A DNA stretch of 64,000 nucleotides, taken from positions 62,001 through 126,000 of the forward strand of contig SAUG01000057.1 of the NCBI GenBank assembly GCA_011316305.1. The letters run 5' to 3'. This stretch comes from Rusavskia elegans. Lineage: Eukaryota > Ascomycota > Lecanoromycetes > Teloschistales > Teloschistaceae. Every line of letters starts with the position of its first letter. Position 1 is the first letter of the stretch. A program made the position numbers and the translations under genes. Positions 35,700 to 46,899 of this stretch are shown here, in pieces. The notes under the pieces were generated by a model. The model did not search any database and was not told the origin of the DNA. It was given only the letters and a program-made list of their open reading frames with translations.

Positions 35700-37272
35700 G
35701 TACGTTCCTTTCCAAGTTCTCTATCCTCGGTATAAAAATCCATCCAGTAAATACGAAGAGTAAAATGGAATACAACTGTCTTTTCGAAAGATATTCCAAA
35801 ACTTGATAGCTATATTTATAATCTCCGTAAGTTTAGTACGTAGTCGCTAATCGGACGGGCTCTGAAAATAGTAAAGTAAGCCTAAGATTTTATCTATAAT
35901 ATCCTTTTAACGAGGTTTAGTAGAGATTTTAGTTAGTACCGAGAGATTATATAAACTAAAATAACTAAATCTATCGACCGTCGTTAACCGCTAGGATAAT
36001 TTTTAGCTCGAAATTACCGCTAGAATATTAGAGATAGTATCTAGAATCGAATCTATTAGCTATATTCTAGACTTACGTTCTATTACTATAGTCGGTTCGG
36101 CGAAATATTATTATTATATAATAGATATAATTTTAGTTAATAGGAAGTTTTAAATAGCGTACGTCTTTAGAAAGGTTACTATAGCGCTTTCGGTAGATAA
36201 TAGCAGATATTTAAAAATAGTACTAGCGCTAGATAGTCGGTCTCGAACCGTATTATTATCTAATTATAAATTATATTAATAACGCTAATAGAATATTTTC
36301 CGCTAGTATTATTTAATATACCGGCTTTATATTTTTAGATAGAAAGCTAAAGTTATTTACTACTATATTTTAAATACCTTCCTATAGTTAGCAAAAGCCG
36401 TCGATATTAAAAATATTAATTAGTAACTAACTATAGAATATAGATAAGGTAAATAATTATTTAAATTTAGGTATCTACGGTAATACTATAGAAGTTATAT
36501 TAATCTACTTTAGTTTTAATTCTAAGTATATAATATACGATTAAAAACTTCTTTTATTAAATTTAAAACTTTTTTTTTACTTTTTTAAATCCTTTTTAAT
36601 CTATATATTTTTCTCTTCGAGTTTTTTAGTAGTATTTTTAAATCTATCCTTTTCGGTTTCTAGAATTTATATTTTATTTTCGAGCTTTTCTCTAATCTAT
36701 TTAACTCTAGTATTAGATTAATCCGAGAATATTTACTTTACTCTATTAATCTCTATTTTCTTTTATTTTTCTATCTTTAATTATATTACTATATATATAT
36801 TATCTATATTTACTCGTTAATATTTAAACTTTTTTCTCTTAAATATAAATTAGCGGACGTTAGTTTAGTACGCGTTATTTTTATTTTAAAGTTTTACTAT
36901 CTTTTAATCCTTTCGGAAAGCCAGGTTAGTTACTATAGTTTCTAGCTAGTCGATCCGGGCCTGCTAGCGAATACTAAAATTATAGATACTTTCGATATTA
37001 CTAATTTCTTCGTAATAATTCTATATAAAACGAAGGATTTTAGCTATCTAGCGTATAGTAGCTATACCCGTATCTACAGCCTCTAGCGTTAGGTCCCTAA
37101 AGCTAGTATTAGACGAAGCCCGGGAGATCTTTACTTTCCCTTTATTTTTTCCCGCCGGATAGATATTCCTATTCGTTTCGGTCGAGTCCCTCGTATCTCT
37201 CGGGGCTATCTTAAAAACAGTCAGTGCCGGGTAGCCAACTGGGGTTGCATTCACAGCATAAATACCTCGCAC
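35700..37272 (-). pseudogene. Coiled-coil protein relic, RIP-degraded
   Basis: On the minus strand a start near 37,272 opens a 74-codon unmutated frame (37,048-37,272) rich in Lys, Arg, Ser and Thr. The same strand then continues into mutated DNA with long Lys/Glu/Gln-rich heptad-like stretches (36,520-36,960), typical of a coiled coil, before decaying by about 35,760. RIP clearly ends inside the gene: the 5' end is intact and the rest is destroyed. I do not know its function. It converges with the DUF3435-like relic. Confidence 0.45.
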
Positions 37273-37323
37273 ATATCTACGCGGATCGGACCCCGCAGGA
37301 TTACGAACGCGTGAAGCAAGCGC

Positions 37324-37986
37324 TCAAGAAGGACCATGCCTTTGTGCAGAACAGTCCGCGAGCCCAAAATTATCATCGGCCTCCCGCAGACTGCCCATCA
37401 ACCGATCCATGTCGCAACTGTTTTCTAGTCTTGCGACTGTTTCCGCAAGACGTTCTGGGCTCATTCTGGCCCCGAGCGAGCAGACGGGATCGATAACCAG
37501 CCTCTTGGACACGCTGCCCCAGGAAGCACCTCTAGAAGAACAAGTGAGCTTCGAGGTATCGAGGCCCGGCACTAGTTCTTCTTGAAGTTCCAAACGGCGC
37601 AGATCAGGCTCACTCCGCCCTTCTTGAAGACGCTTCAAGTGTAGGAGAAAACCCTTTTGCAAAGATCCACGGAAATGCTCCGCCCATTCTTCTCGTGCCA
37701 AACAAACAAAGTTTCGAGCTAGGAAGACGCCAACATGGCTTTTGTCGGGTTGTGAGCTGTCAGTTCTTCGTGATACGGGACGCCAATTCGAAGAGATTGG
37801 ACACACCACGACAGTCCGATGGGGTATCTCAAGGGACGGAATCGATGGCTGGCAATGGTATCCGAACGATCGTAGTGTTCTTTTCCATGGCTGTATCAGA
37901 GAAAAGACCTGATTTTCGGAACTGTATATAATCGACCTTGTGGGAGTGTTTGGGCTTCGCATACATACATACAGATTGATACCCAC
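37324..37986 (-). CDS. Hypothetical protein, 220 codons
   Basis: An uninterrupted minus-strand frame in unmutated DNA. The C-terminal 110 residues are acidic/basic and helical in appearance (Leu- and Glu-rich, with R-L-A-E-T-V-A-R-L-E-N), with normal fungal codon use. The N-terminal 60 residues look less protein-like and the true start may be internal. It ends 50 bases upstream of the coiled-coil relic on the same strand, so the two could be exons of one gene. No domain is recognised. Plus-strand frames over the same bases look like shadows. Confidence 0.35.
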   Translation of the reverse strand: MGINLYVCMRSPNTPTRSIIYSSENQVFSLIQPWKRTLRSFGYHCQPSIPSLEIPHRTVVVCPISSNWRPVSRRTDSSQPDKSHVGVFLARNFVCLAREEWAEHFRGSLQKGFLLHLKRLQEGRSEPDLRRLELQEELVPGLDTSKLTCSSRGASWGSVSKRLVIDPVCSLGARMSPERLAETVARLENSCDMDRLMGSLREADDNFGLADCSAQRHGPS

Positions 37987-38354
37987 ACGGCACCGCTACA
38001 CGGCGTAAATACCAAACTTTGCCCATTTTATACTCATTTTCCCACCCGTGACATGTATGCTCCACGCCCACTCGGCTTTTGTCGTCCACTTTCTAGCACG
38101 ACACGTATTTACGTTGAAGATTAAGCAACTTGAACGATCAGCCCCATAATTACAGGCCGAAAACAACGGGAAAAGGGGTCACGCAGATTAACGGACGAGA
38201 CTCTCTTTCAGCGGGAAGTGTAAGAAGTTTCCAGCGAACGGAACGTAAGCAGCGAAGGAGGTTCTTGCGTATTTAAAGTGAAGAGAAAAAAACAGAGGAA
38301 TTAACGCCAGGAAGCTTTTACGGTTGATTGTAGCAGCCGTCATTTCCGATTACC
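37987..38354. other. Intergenic, unmutated
   Basis: Normal base composition. A TATA-like 'gtatttaaagtgaag' lies near 38,268. No gene or repeat end recognised before the minisatellite. Confidence 0.4.
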
Positions 38355-39420
38355 CCGGGTTATATCTTACTTTCCGGGTTATATTTTATCTTCCGGGTTA
38401 TATTTTATCTTCCGGGTTATATTTTATTCTCCGGATTATATTTTATCTTCCGAGTTATATTTTATCTTTCGGATTATATTTTATTTTCCGGATTATATTT
38501 TATTTTTCAGATTATATTTTATTTTCTAGATTATATTTTATTTTCTAAATTATATTTTATTTTCTAGATTATATTTTATTTTCCGGATTATATTTTATTT
38601 TTTAGATTATATTTTATTTTCCAGATTATATTTTATTTTTCGAATTATATTTTATTTTCCGGATTATATTTTATTTTCCGGATTATATTTTATTTTTCGG
38701 ATTATATTTTATTTTTTAAATTATATTTTATTTTTTAGATTATATTTTATTTTCTAGATTATATTTTATTTTCCGAATTATATTCTATTTTCTAAATTAT
38801 ATTTTATTTTCTAGATTATATTTTATTTTCTAGATTATATTTTATTTACCGGATTATATTTTATTTTCTAAATTATATTTTATTTTCCGGATTATATTTT
38901 ATTTTCCGGGTTATATTTTACCTTCCGGGTTATATTTTACTCTAGAGGTTATATTTTATTTTAAAAGTTATATTTTATTCTAAAGATTATATTTTACTTT
39001 CTAGATTATATTTTTTTCTAGAAGTTATATTTTATTCTAAAAGTTATATTTTATTCTAAAGATTATATTTTATTCTAGAGGTTATATATTATTCTAGAGA
39101 TTATATTTTACTTTAAAGGTTATATTTTATTCTAGAAGTTATATTTTATTCTAAAGATTATATTTTATTCTAGAGATTATATTTTATATATTTTACTCTA
39201 AAGATTATATTTTACTCTAGAGATTATATTTTATTCTAGAAATTATATTTTATTCTAGAAGTTATATTGTATTCTAGAAATTATATTTTATTCTAGAGGT
39301 TATATTTTATTCTAGAGGTTATATTTTACTCTAGAGATTATATTTTACTCTAGGGGTTATATCTTATTCTAGAGGTTATATTTTACTCTAGAGGTTATAT
39401 TTCATCCTAGAGGTCATGTC
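38355..39420 (+). repeat. 19-bp minisatellite, about 56 copies
   Basis: Tandem array of the unit TTATATTTTATTTTCCGGA, period 19 by direct counting. Units at both ends keep C/G (CCGGG at the left, CTAGAGG/CTAGGGG at the right). Central units drift through CCGGA, CTAGA, TTAGA and TTAAA, a C-to-T and G-to-A gradient. In the right third the unit changes to a TTATATTTTATTCTAGAGG variant. One 75-codon frame across the left end is only a translation of the array. Confidence 0.92.
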
Positions 39421-39590
39421 TCACTCTAGGGTCTCTTCTATCCTACGGTCCATTCCACTCTACGGTCACTTTTACTGCGGCCATTTCTAACTCTAATATC
39501 TCTTCCATTATTTTCTTCCACTCTACGGTTTCTTCCACTCTACGGTTTCTTCCATTCCACGGCTCCTTTCACTCTATATATATTATTTGA
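39421..39590 (+). repeat. Degenerate 17-19 bp repeats, C/T-rich
   Basis: Continuation of the array in a different sequence class: 'cttccactctacggttt' occurs twice in full and several times imperfectly. CA and TG are normal, so this may show the unmutated ancestor of the flanking units. Confidence 0.6.
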
Positions 39591-41889
39591 CCCTACGTCT
39601 GATACTACGACAATCAAGAATTACTTGAAACTTTTGCCAGGCTCGTATAAAAGCTCGTTCTAGGAAGTTCCGATATAATTTATTAACGGAACTCTATAAA
39701 GAAAGGTAGTACTACCATATCGATTTACGATTCGCGAGGCCAAAATTACTTTATTTAATACTATCTTTTTTCGTGTAAATATACCGAGCCTAATACTTCG
39801 TATTAATAGATTTATTTCACGTAACTATAATTAAATTTTTTTACGTACGAAACTACCGTTATATAATTTATACCCTCTACCTGGAAGATTAATACAAACC
39901 CCTGGCTATTTACTATAATAACGGATAATTACTCTCGTTATTAATTAAATAAAGGAGATAGATTTATTTTTCGGTAATTTACTAACGTACCGTAGATAGA
40001 ATAGATAAGTAGATATCTTATAGCTTTCCTCGTATATTCTAAAGCCTGGTTCGAACCGGTAAATAGATTATCTATATACTACTAGAAGGATTTTTATTAT
40101 ATATATAGTTTCGATTAAATTATTACTAGTATTAAAGTTGCCATTATACCTGCTTTCCTTTTCTATATCGCTTTGGTTAAAAAAGTATCTAACGGATACC
40201 GCTGGCTCTTTAGACTATCCGATATCGTTCTGGCGGGCAGAGTTTTCTTATCTTTCCTATTATATTCTTCGTTAGTTTCCTTAGTGTTATCCTCTTGGCC
40301 TCGATTATCAACGACGGCATCTATACTCGTCGATAAATCTTAAAAAGAATCATTTTTGAGAAACCGCAGCGTAGAGAAATTCCTACGATGATAAAAGAGA
40401 AATTGTTCTGGATTTAAACTTAAGGATCTATCCCGATAGCTTTACGTAAACCTCTACCTAGAGCAGCCGTAAGCTATCTAAACGTCATAATATTTGATTA
40501 TAATTCGTTTTATTTCCGTTTCAGTTGAAACCTGCCAGTATTTTGGTATAACCTGCACTAAACTTTATTAGGCTATATAAACACTAGAAGGAAAACGAAA
40601 GGAAAACCAAAATCTATTTTGGATGAAACCAATTATAGCGCTAGATTTACCTAAAACGAAAGCCGGAAGATACGGCTAAATTGGTATTAAACCGTTACGA
40701 AAGGAAAGGCGTTAACAGCTATTATTAAAACGGATATAAAAGAAATAATCATTTAATATTATAATATTCGGTTAGCTTACGATTATTTTAGATAGAGGTC
40801 TATATAGGAGCTATTAGATAGATTCTTCTAGAATTTAACTTGCGGACCTAATAGGTCTGTAAATCTAGGTCCGCAAAATCGTGGTTCTTTTAACTTTTAT
40901 TACTAGTATCCGGTATAATTCTAGAAATAGTATAATATATACGACAGCGACTCGCTGCGGTCATTAATAATTTAAAGAGTGCTATCGGATAGTAAATAGT
41001 AAAAGTTTATTTAACGAATATTACCACTACCGAATCGCTAGTATTAAAGTCTAAAGTCGAACTCTACGATCTTTTATCTATATATATCCCGCCTTCTATC
41101 GCCTATCTATTATTTTTCGTATCGTCGATTTTTAAAATCTTTTCTATATAGCGTATATATTTGTATATATTATACCTTGCCTAAATTTAACGACTTCTAG
41201 TTTATAGAAGTTCCGTGCTTTAGAATATCCTACTTCCATTACGTGATCGATTCCATATATCTTTTCTAATCTAAAAGTAGTAGAATAGATATCAAATCTT
41301 TATTATCTTTAGAATATTATCTTCGGTTAAGGATATTAGCGTATATATTCGCTGGCTCACGCTATTACCGTCGGTTTTATATCTCTATAGGCTTGAACAT
41401 CCGCAATCCGATAGAAAAGAATTCTGCGCCGTCCTTTTATATCCTACACGCCACGTTCGTTAATCTATATCACGAAATATATTATATATTTTAAAGCTAT
41501 TATCGTATAAGTTCCTCTATAATAGTGAAAAGGAAGAAAAATACGAAGAGTTGAAAAAAGAAACAGTCTAACCTTGTCTGCCACGAGTCTTGGCGCAGCG
41601 TAAAACTGATCGTCCCAGCCTTGACAACGGCGGAGTAGAAAGGCGGGATAGTATATTATATTGTCGCCTATGATATAAATTATAAAGATAGACTATATTT
41701 TCGTAGCTTTCTACCAATCATTTTCCGTTGTTACTTCATTTCTACTAATATCGAGCGTACTAGGTAAAATCGATACGATACGTAAAATCGTAAAATACGC
41801 GGAGATTCGATAGCGTATTATCTAATTCTTTTAACGTAAACTATTAGCTAACCGTTATAAAGTATATACGTGGAAATAGAATACCTAAA
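39591..41889. other. AT-shifted tract without a supported gene
   Basis: RIP is milder here: CA/TG occur in patches. Plus-strand stretches around 39,770-40,280 are open over short distances but I recognise no family. The tract includes a short palindrome at 40,840-40,876. Confidence 0.4.
40840..40876. repeat. Perfect 11-bp inverted repeat
   Basis: Arms 'ttgcggaccta' (40,840-40,850) and 'taggtccgcaa' (40,866-40,876) are separated by 15 bases. It could be a hairpin or two fused element ends. It is GC-rich against an AT-rich background. Confidence 0.6.
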
Positions 41890-43230
41890 TATCTATTTTT
41901 ATAGCTATAGAATTACTCGCTATACTAATTTAGAGTACGTAAATTCGGAATCAGAAATTTATAAAATTTAGAAAACTAAAAATCCGGTATATATAGATTC
42001 GAAAAGATTAGTAGTTAAATATCTATAATATTTATAATAGATGAAAGGTAAATAGCTCGAAATTAAATTAAAACGTCTATTAACTAGTTTAGGAAGTTAT
42101 AACTAGGCTTTATATTTGAAGTTAGCTATTACTCTATTTAATATTTTAGATTACTAACTTTTCTAGATTATATTTTTAGATATATAGCGCTAAGGCTAAT
42201 TTTAATATAAATTTAGCTTTAAAAAATAGAATAGCGGTTATTTTGATGATTCCTATAATATTTTTATAGAATGAACCAGAGGAATACTATTAGAAAAAGA
42301 GTTAAAAATCGACGGCTCTAACGTGATAATAGTTCAAGTAAAAATTTTAGATGCTAGCTACCAAATGCTACCAATCTTGTATTTCCAGAATAAATTTTAA
42401 TTTTAGCAAGACGTATATAGATTTCCTTCGTAAAGACTATTTCTTTAGTCTAGCATCCGTTAATTATATCGCCATCTATTATCCGAGATATATCCGGGAA
42501 AAGGCCTTTAAATACGCGGCGCTCGAACTCTTCTATAAAGACTACGGTCTTTTCGTAAATAGTACGGCTCGTAGAGTTATAAAGGAAATATCTATCTATA
42601 ATTTCGTAAAGATAAAAATCTAATTCGAAAACCTCTATAGCTTTTATAATTTTCTATATATTATCTCGTAGGTTGTAGTAGCCGATATTAAAAAGATTTT
42701 TTCTATTATTATATTCGCTTTTTAAATTTCTAAAGTCGTATAGATTTAAATTCAAATTGATATTAAAAAATATATTATTAGTACGAATATCCTATTATAG
42801 GAACTCTTTTAAATAGTAATAGACGAAACCTTTAGCTATTTATCTATACTATTTAAACCGTAAACCGTCGTTAAACGAAATATTATACGTTTAAATCTTT
42901 AGATACTGCTATATATCGCTATTAATAGCTTCGATAAATAATAGATATTTATTCGGTATAGTTTAATCGAGAGGTTCTAAATACCTTTATTTCCCTATTC
43001 AGTAAAAAATTCTATAACTATTAAGCTAAAGATTTCTAGAAAAGCCAAAGTTAAAATCTACTACGTGATTCGTAGATAATTATCTAGGATTTTAAAGATT
43101 TTAATTTCAATACGAAATTTAAGTTCCTGGTCAGGATCCTATAGCTCGTATACGGGTAATTTGATGATAACGCCCGCCTAATATAGATATCGCCAGATTA
43201 TAGTAGAAGATCCGTAGCCGATAAAATCTC
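41890..43230 (+). pseudogene. Decayed plus-strand reading frame, product unknown
   Basis: From about 41,890 a plus-strand frame keeps a protein-like composition. It includes an intact 90-codon piece at 42,351-42,623 with D-F-L-R-K-D-Y-F and A-L-E-L-F-Y-K-D motifs, then continues to about 43,230 with regular TAG/TAA interruptions. The motifs recall the region after NACHT domains in fungal STAND/ankyrin proteins ('xxFLxxDYF'), but this is a weak resemblance and I do not assign the family. It ends near the RIP boundary at 43,230. Confidence 0.35.
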
Positions 43231-43239
43231 CCAGATCAA

Positions 43240-43671
43240 CGCTAGGAGGAGGGGGGGCTACTTACTATAGTAGGTAGTAAGCTAGATTCTGGTAGACGAG
43301 TTAAAAGACGTACGAGTGTACGATCTCCTAGAGAAATTTCAACGGGACCATCCATGTAAGCAAAATATTCAGATATATAGATTGGCGCTCGTGGCACGGA
43401 AAAAGCAGATGATTGTAGAGCGGCTGAATTGATGTTAACATTTCTACCGTGTGACATAATATACGCGCAAGGCAACATCTGGACACTGCAGTCTCTCAGG
43501 CCTCCGACTACGAGCTACCCTGTTGGGTTAGCGTGCGCTTTTAGGCGCCAGGGCCTGAGCTCTTCTGCGGTGTGCCTGACGGCTAAAGTCAAACCTTCGA
43601 CGTGAAGTTTCGGGCTCAATACCTTCACTCGAAAAGAAGTGGAATAAACGAGGTGATTTCGACCTCGCGAA
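43240..43671. other. RIP boundary and intergenic DNA
   Basis: Composition switches to unmutated DNA at about 43,230-43,250, beginning 'ggaggaggggggg'. A 78-codon minus-strand frame (43,242-43,478) has no recognisable features and is left unassigned. Confidence 0.4.
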
Positions 43672-43881
43672 TTGCCGTTCGAAAGATGGAAGTGGCAGTA
43701 TCACGTCCCTTTATGGATCTCGATTAATGGCTTGAGTCGGAGCTTCTTTTTGTGGGAGTGTGGCAACCTTTCTGGGGGAATGATAACAGATTACATCCTC
43801 GCAAGCTTCAATGACGACAGAGAGGATAATCTATCTGGACTCACATACCCAAAGACTCAGATGGCATATCTGAGCACATAA
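43672..43881 (+). CDS. Possible upstream exon of the MBL-fold gene
   Basis: A 69-codon open frame in the same phase as the following exon, with Trp/Leu-rich hydrophobic text and normal codon use. It is separated from 43,894 by two in-frame stops, so either a small intron or loss-of-function mutations lie between. No motif of its own. Confidence 0.35.
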   Translation: MPFERWKWQYHVPLWISINGLSRSFFLWECGNLSGGMITDYILASFNDDREDNLSGLTYPKTQMAYLST

Positions 43882-43893
43882 CCATAGAAGCAT

Positions 43894-45670
43894 ATGATTT
43901 CTCGGCTTTCAACTGAAGCTATGTCTCAAGGCTCGATTTCTTCTATTGTACCCTCAGACGTTGCCCACAGCAATCAAGCTAAAATATCGGCCAGCGTACG
44001 CTTTTCCTTCGTCGGCGACAGGTACATGAAAGCCTACGCGAAATTTCCGAAATCTGGCAAAAAAACGGATGTAGCGACTCATGTCAAAGTCTCAGACGTC
44101 ACAAAAAGGCTTGTGAAAGCCGGTCAAATGCCAGAGCTGCTAATATCGGAAGAAGCGAAGCAAGGTTTCATTGTCAACGAGATCGTGAAGCTGAGTTCAT
44201 GGGTTCCAGCGCCGAAAGCTCAAAAGAATAGAAAATCTTCGAGCAACACGAAGCGCTTGATGTCCGATATGATCTTGATGCCTAGCATCAAACCATCCGA
44301 CGCGTTTTCGCCCTTGATGCCCCGACCAATTGTGCGCAGTGTCCCCCAAGTACAAGATTTAGGCGCAATGATAAAGACCATCAATGCCAAAACCTTTCCG
44401 AAGAAGAGTGGCGGAACGATGAGGGTGTGGGCTGTTTCCAAAGGCACCCAAGGCAGGTAAGTTTGCCTTAATGTATTGTTTCAGATGCATGGCATAGATC
44501 AATACATTATTGATATTTCGCTAGGTAACATCTTCCGCCCACCTTCTGATCTAAGCAGACAGTATGGCTTTCACCGCATCCTTGGACCGACAATCGAGCT
44601 CTATGGAGCCATGATGCGCAAGATCATCCTTGGTCTGTGGAAATTGAAGGACTCGAATGTCAACTACAAACCAAATGCGACTGTCACACTGGATGCCGAA
44701 GTCACAAATCGGAGCTCAATAGTCACGTCATTCGAGAGACCTCGTCATGATTCTGTAGCAGCCCGAAACGCTCAGTTCTCAATGCTGTTCACTGGCGATG
44801 CGTTTGATAAGGCGTGCGACATCAGAGACACGCTCGCCCAATGGAAAGTAGGATCGGAAATGATGGGGGCTGCGCAACCCATCAACATCGATGTGCTAAA
44901 GGTATCTGATCACTTGACCTCTTCACCGAGTCTTTCCATGCTACTCCTTATGCAATCAACCTCGATATTCATTGTCATTCCAATCCTTATCCGCGAAAAA
45001 GCCCAGCCAGCGACACTTACAAATCCACAAGGCCAGCTACTAATCTGCGCGCAACTTCATAGATCCCTCATCATGGCTCCGACGTATCGCGGAGCTCAGG
45101 GTTCTCCAGCTACGTCCGTGCTAAGGTCTACATCATCTGTGGAAGCCAAGAAAATACCTCCGGCAATCCCAAGCTCTCGACCCTCCGAGCCATCGTCAAA
45201 GGCTTCAAAGGTCTCAACAAGGTGAACCCCCTTCCCTCTCTGCTCTTCCACTTCCCCAGCCTCTCTACCCCCTCTCGCCTCCCAACCGCCTGTTTCCCAC
45301 CCTATTCCATCCCCACCATCCCACATCCCCAATTCACTAACCCCCCTCACTCCCTCAGACCCCCACCGACAACCCCTTCCTCATCTTCTTCTCCTCTCCC
45401 ACCGCCGATGAAGATTACTCATCAGCCGGCGACCCACCAATAACATGGGCCTCCTGCGTCCTCCAACTCAGGGGCGACCCTGAGAGGAAGCCTGACGTCA
45501 AAGGCTCAGACTACTATTATCGTATGTACAAACTCAAGACAAGCCCGTCAGCGGACTATGCTAGTTTCGGGAGTATTGCTTTTGGGAAGGATGCGGGCGC
45601 GGGACCTGCGGCGAAGGTGATTACCAAGTGGGATCCCAGCCAGTGGGATAATGTTAGTGGTATCCCGTGA
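43894..45670 (+). CDS. Metallo-beta-lactamase-fold hydrolase, probably N-terminally truncated
   Basis: Four exons fit in frame: 43,894-44,456, 44,559-44,901, 45,063-45,221 and 45,359-45,670, about 458 aa, with GT-AG introns. The second intron has a good 'ctactaat' branch site. The second half carries the L-F-T-G-D-A motif and, exactly across the second intron, D-V-L-K joined to I-P-H-H-G-S. These are the Asp and His metal-ligand motifs of the ComEC-type MBL fold, followed by the family's G-N-P-K-L-S-T-L segment. The N-terminal H-x-H-x-D-H site is not found, so the gene is 5'-truncated or has further upstream exons. A same-frame piece at 43,672-43,881 may be one. The first intron's acceptor is the least certain. 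The RIP boundary lies just upstream. Confidence 0.65.
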
Positions 45671-45920
45671 TGAGGGCCATGGTAAGACCTTGGAGTAGTG
45701 AGAGAAATGCGTCGTCGGTTATTTAGATGTATCTTTAGTCGTTACACTTCGCCTTCTAGTCCTTCATCTCCAGACCACTATCAATTGCGCCTTGACCTGT
45801 GAAAGTCCCCTCAAAACGTGCACCTGCACCATCCTCGATACTGCAATGAATGCTTCGCCTATCTTCTCCCGGTTACTCAAGCGACACCCCCTAGTTGCAG
45901 AAAAACACGGATTCCAGGTT

Positions 45921-46469
45921 TCAAAGCCTAGATTGCGCAAAAGTTTGCGCCCTGCCCATCCCATCGCGTCTAGCACTATTCTCAGAAGACTGATATACAT
46001 CACTATACCCCTCTACCTCCTCTCCCATCTCCTCAAAAACCACCTGTGCGAGCTTGGCATCTCCACACAGAACGACTTCATTGATGTTTTTGACATCTAG
46101 CAAAGCGCCAAGTGCGTCTTCGTAGCCTGCATCGATCACACCGGCACTCACGCCTATGCCAGATCACCAGAGAGCTGAGCGAGGGAAGATTTGCGCCAGA
46201 GCGTTCTTCGGAGTTTTGATTGTTTCATTGAAGTCGACTAGGTATGCGCCTTGTTTTAGGGTGATGGTGTTGTTTTTGGTGTCGAAAGGTAGTGTAGAGA
46301 TTTTGGCGGCTTGTCATTTGGTGTTGTCGAAGTCTAGGGTGGCTGCTGAGGTCCAGCGGGAGATTTGGCGGAGAGTGAGATCGATGCCGCATGGTTGTTG
46401 CTGGTGGGTTAGGTTTTGGATGTTGCGAATTAGACCTCGGGAGATGATTTCTCGACCACTAAGGATCAT
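45921..46469 (-). pseudogene. dCTP deaminase / dUTPase-like, two in-frame stops
   Basis: An ATG at 46,469 begins M-I-L-S-G-R-E, typical of dCTP deaminases. It is followed by P-C-G-I-D-L-T-L, the P-R-S-A-L-W counterpart of the R-S-S nucleotide-binding motif, and S-A-G-V-I-D-A-G-Y-E-D, the dCTP deaminase/dUTPase active-site strand. Length (182 codons) equals a complete enzyme. Two TGA codons, in 'K-stop-Q-A-A' and 'L-W-stop-S-G', interrupt it, each one C-to-T step from CGA. Such enzymes deaminate dCTP or hydrolyse dUTP. The Glu expected after the I-D-x-G-F-E-G strand in deaminases is not evident. It lies tail-to-tail with the MBL-fold gene. Confidence 0.7.
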
Positions 46470-46899
46470 ATCGTAATATTCGATCCGTCCTGATATGCAT
46501 CAGGCTGTGTAAAATGATGAGAACTCTTGGTGGCTTATTTACAACAAGCGGTTCGATTCAAGTCTAAATCGATAGTATTCCTTGTTTCCTACTACCTTTT
46601 CAACAGAGGAAAAGCTGGGAAAAAATTGGGTAACAAGACTAACCTACATGCGGCTAGCTAAAGTAGCCCTAGCCTAGCACATATTAGGGTTATTCTGTTG
46701 TAGATTACCAGGTTCCCTCTTCGAATTTGCGCAGATGATTAGACCTGCCATCTCGTAACACTTTAGAAACGGTAGCACAAAACGAGAGCCGAATGTCCAC
46801 AAAGGAGCTCGACAGCTGTTCTCTATGCGAGAGCCTTATGCCTCTCTACAATGAGAGCATAGAGCACACCCATGCTATAGCGACATCCTCTTGAAGGCA
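46470..46899. other. Intergenic between divergent dCTP deaminase-like and phosphorylase-like genes
   Basis: Unmutated DNA. It probably holds the promoters of both genes and perhaps a missing first exon of the right-hand gene. No clear TATA box. Confidence 0.4.

Noticed and set aside
37695..37931. Plus-strand frame over the 220-codon minus ORF
   Set aside because: No motif, and the minus-strand frame is longer and looks more protein-like.
38324..38548. 74-codon frame, Tyr/Leu/Phe-rich
   Set aside because: It is a translation of the 19-bp minisatellite; 19 is not a multiple of three, so the pattern is a chance open run.
38355..39420. Possible CRISPR array
   Set aside because: Repeats are contiguous with no unique spacers, and the sequence is eukaryotic.
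45222..45443. 73-codon Pro/Ser-rich plus frame
   Set aside because: It lies mostly in the C/T-rich third intron of the MBL-fold gene (45,222-45,358) and continues out of phase with the true exon.
46156..46476. 106-codon plus frame
   Set aside because: Antisense to the dCTP deaminase-like gene, which has family motifs on the minus strand.
46680..46700. Telomere-like TTAGGG
   Set aside because: A single hexamer without tandem repetition.
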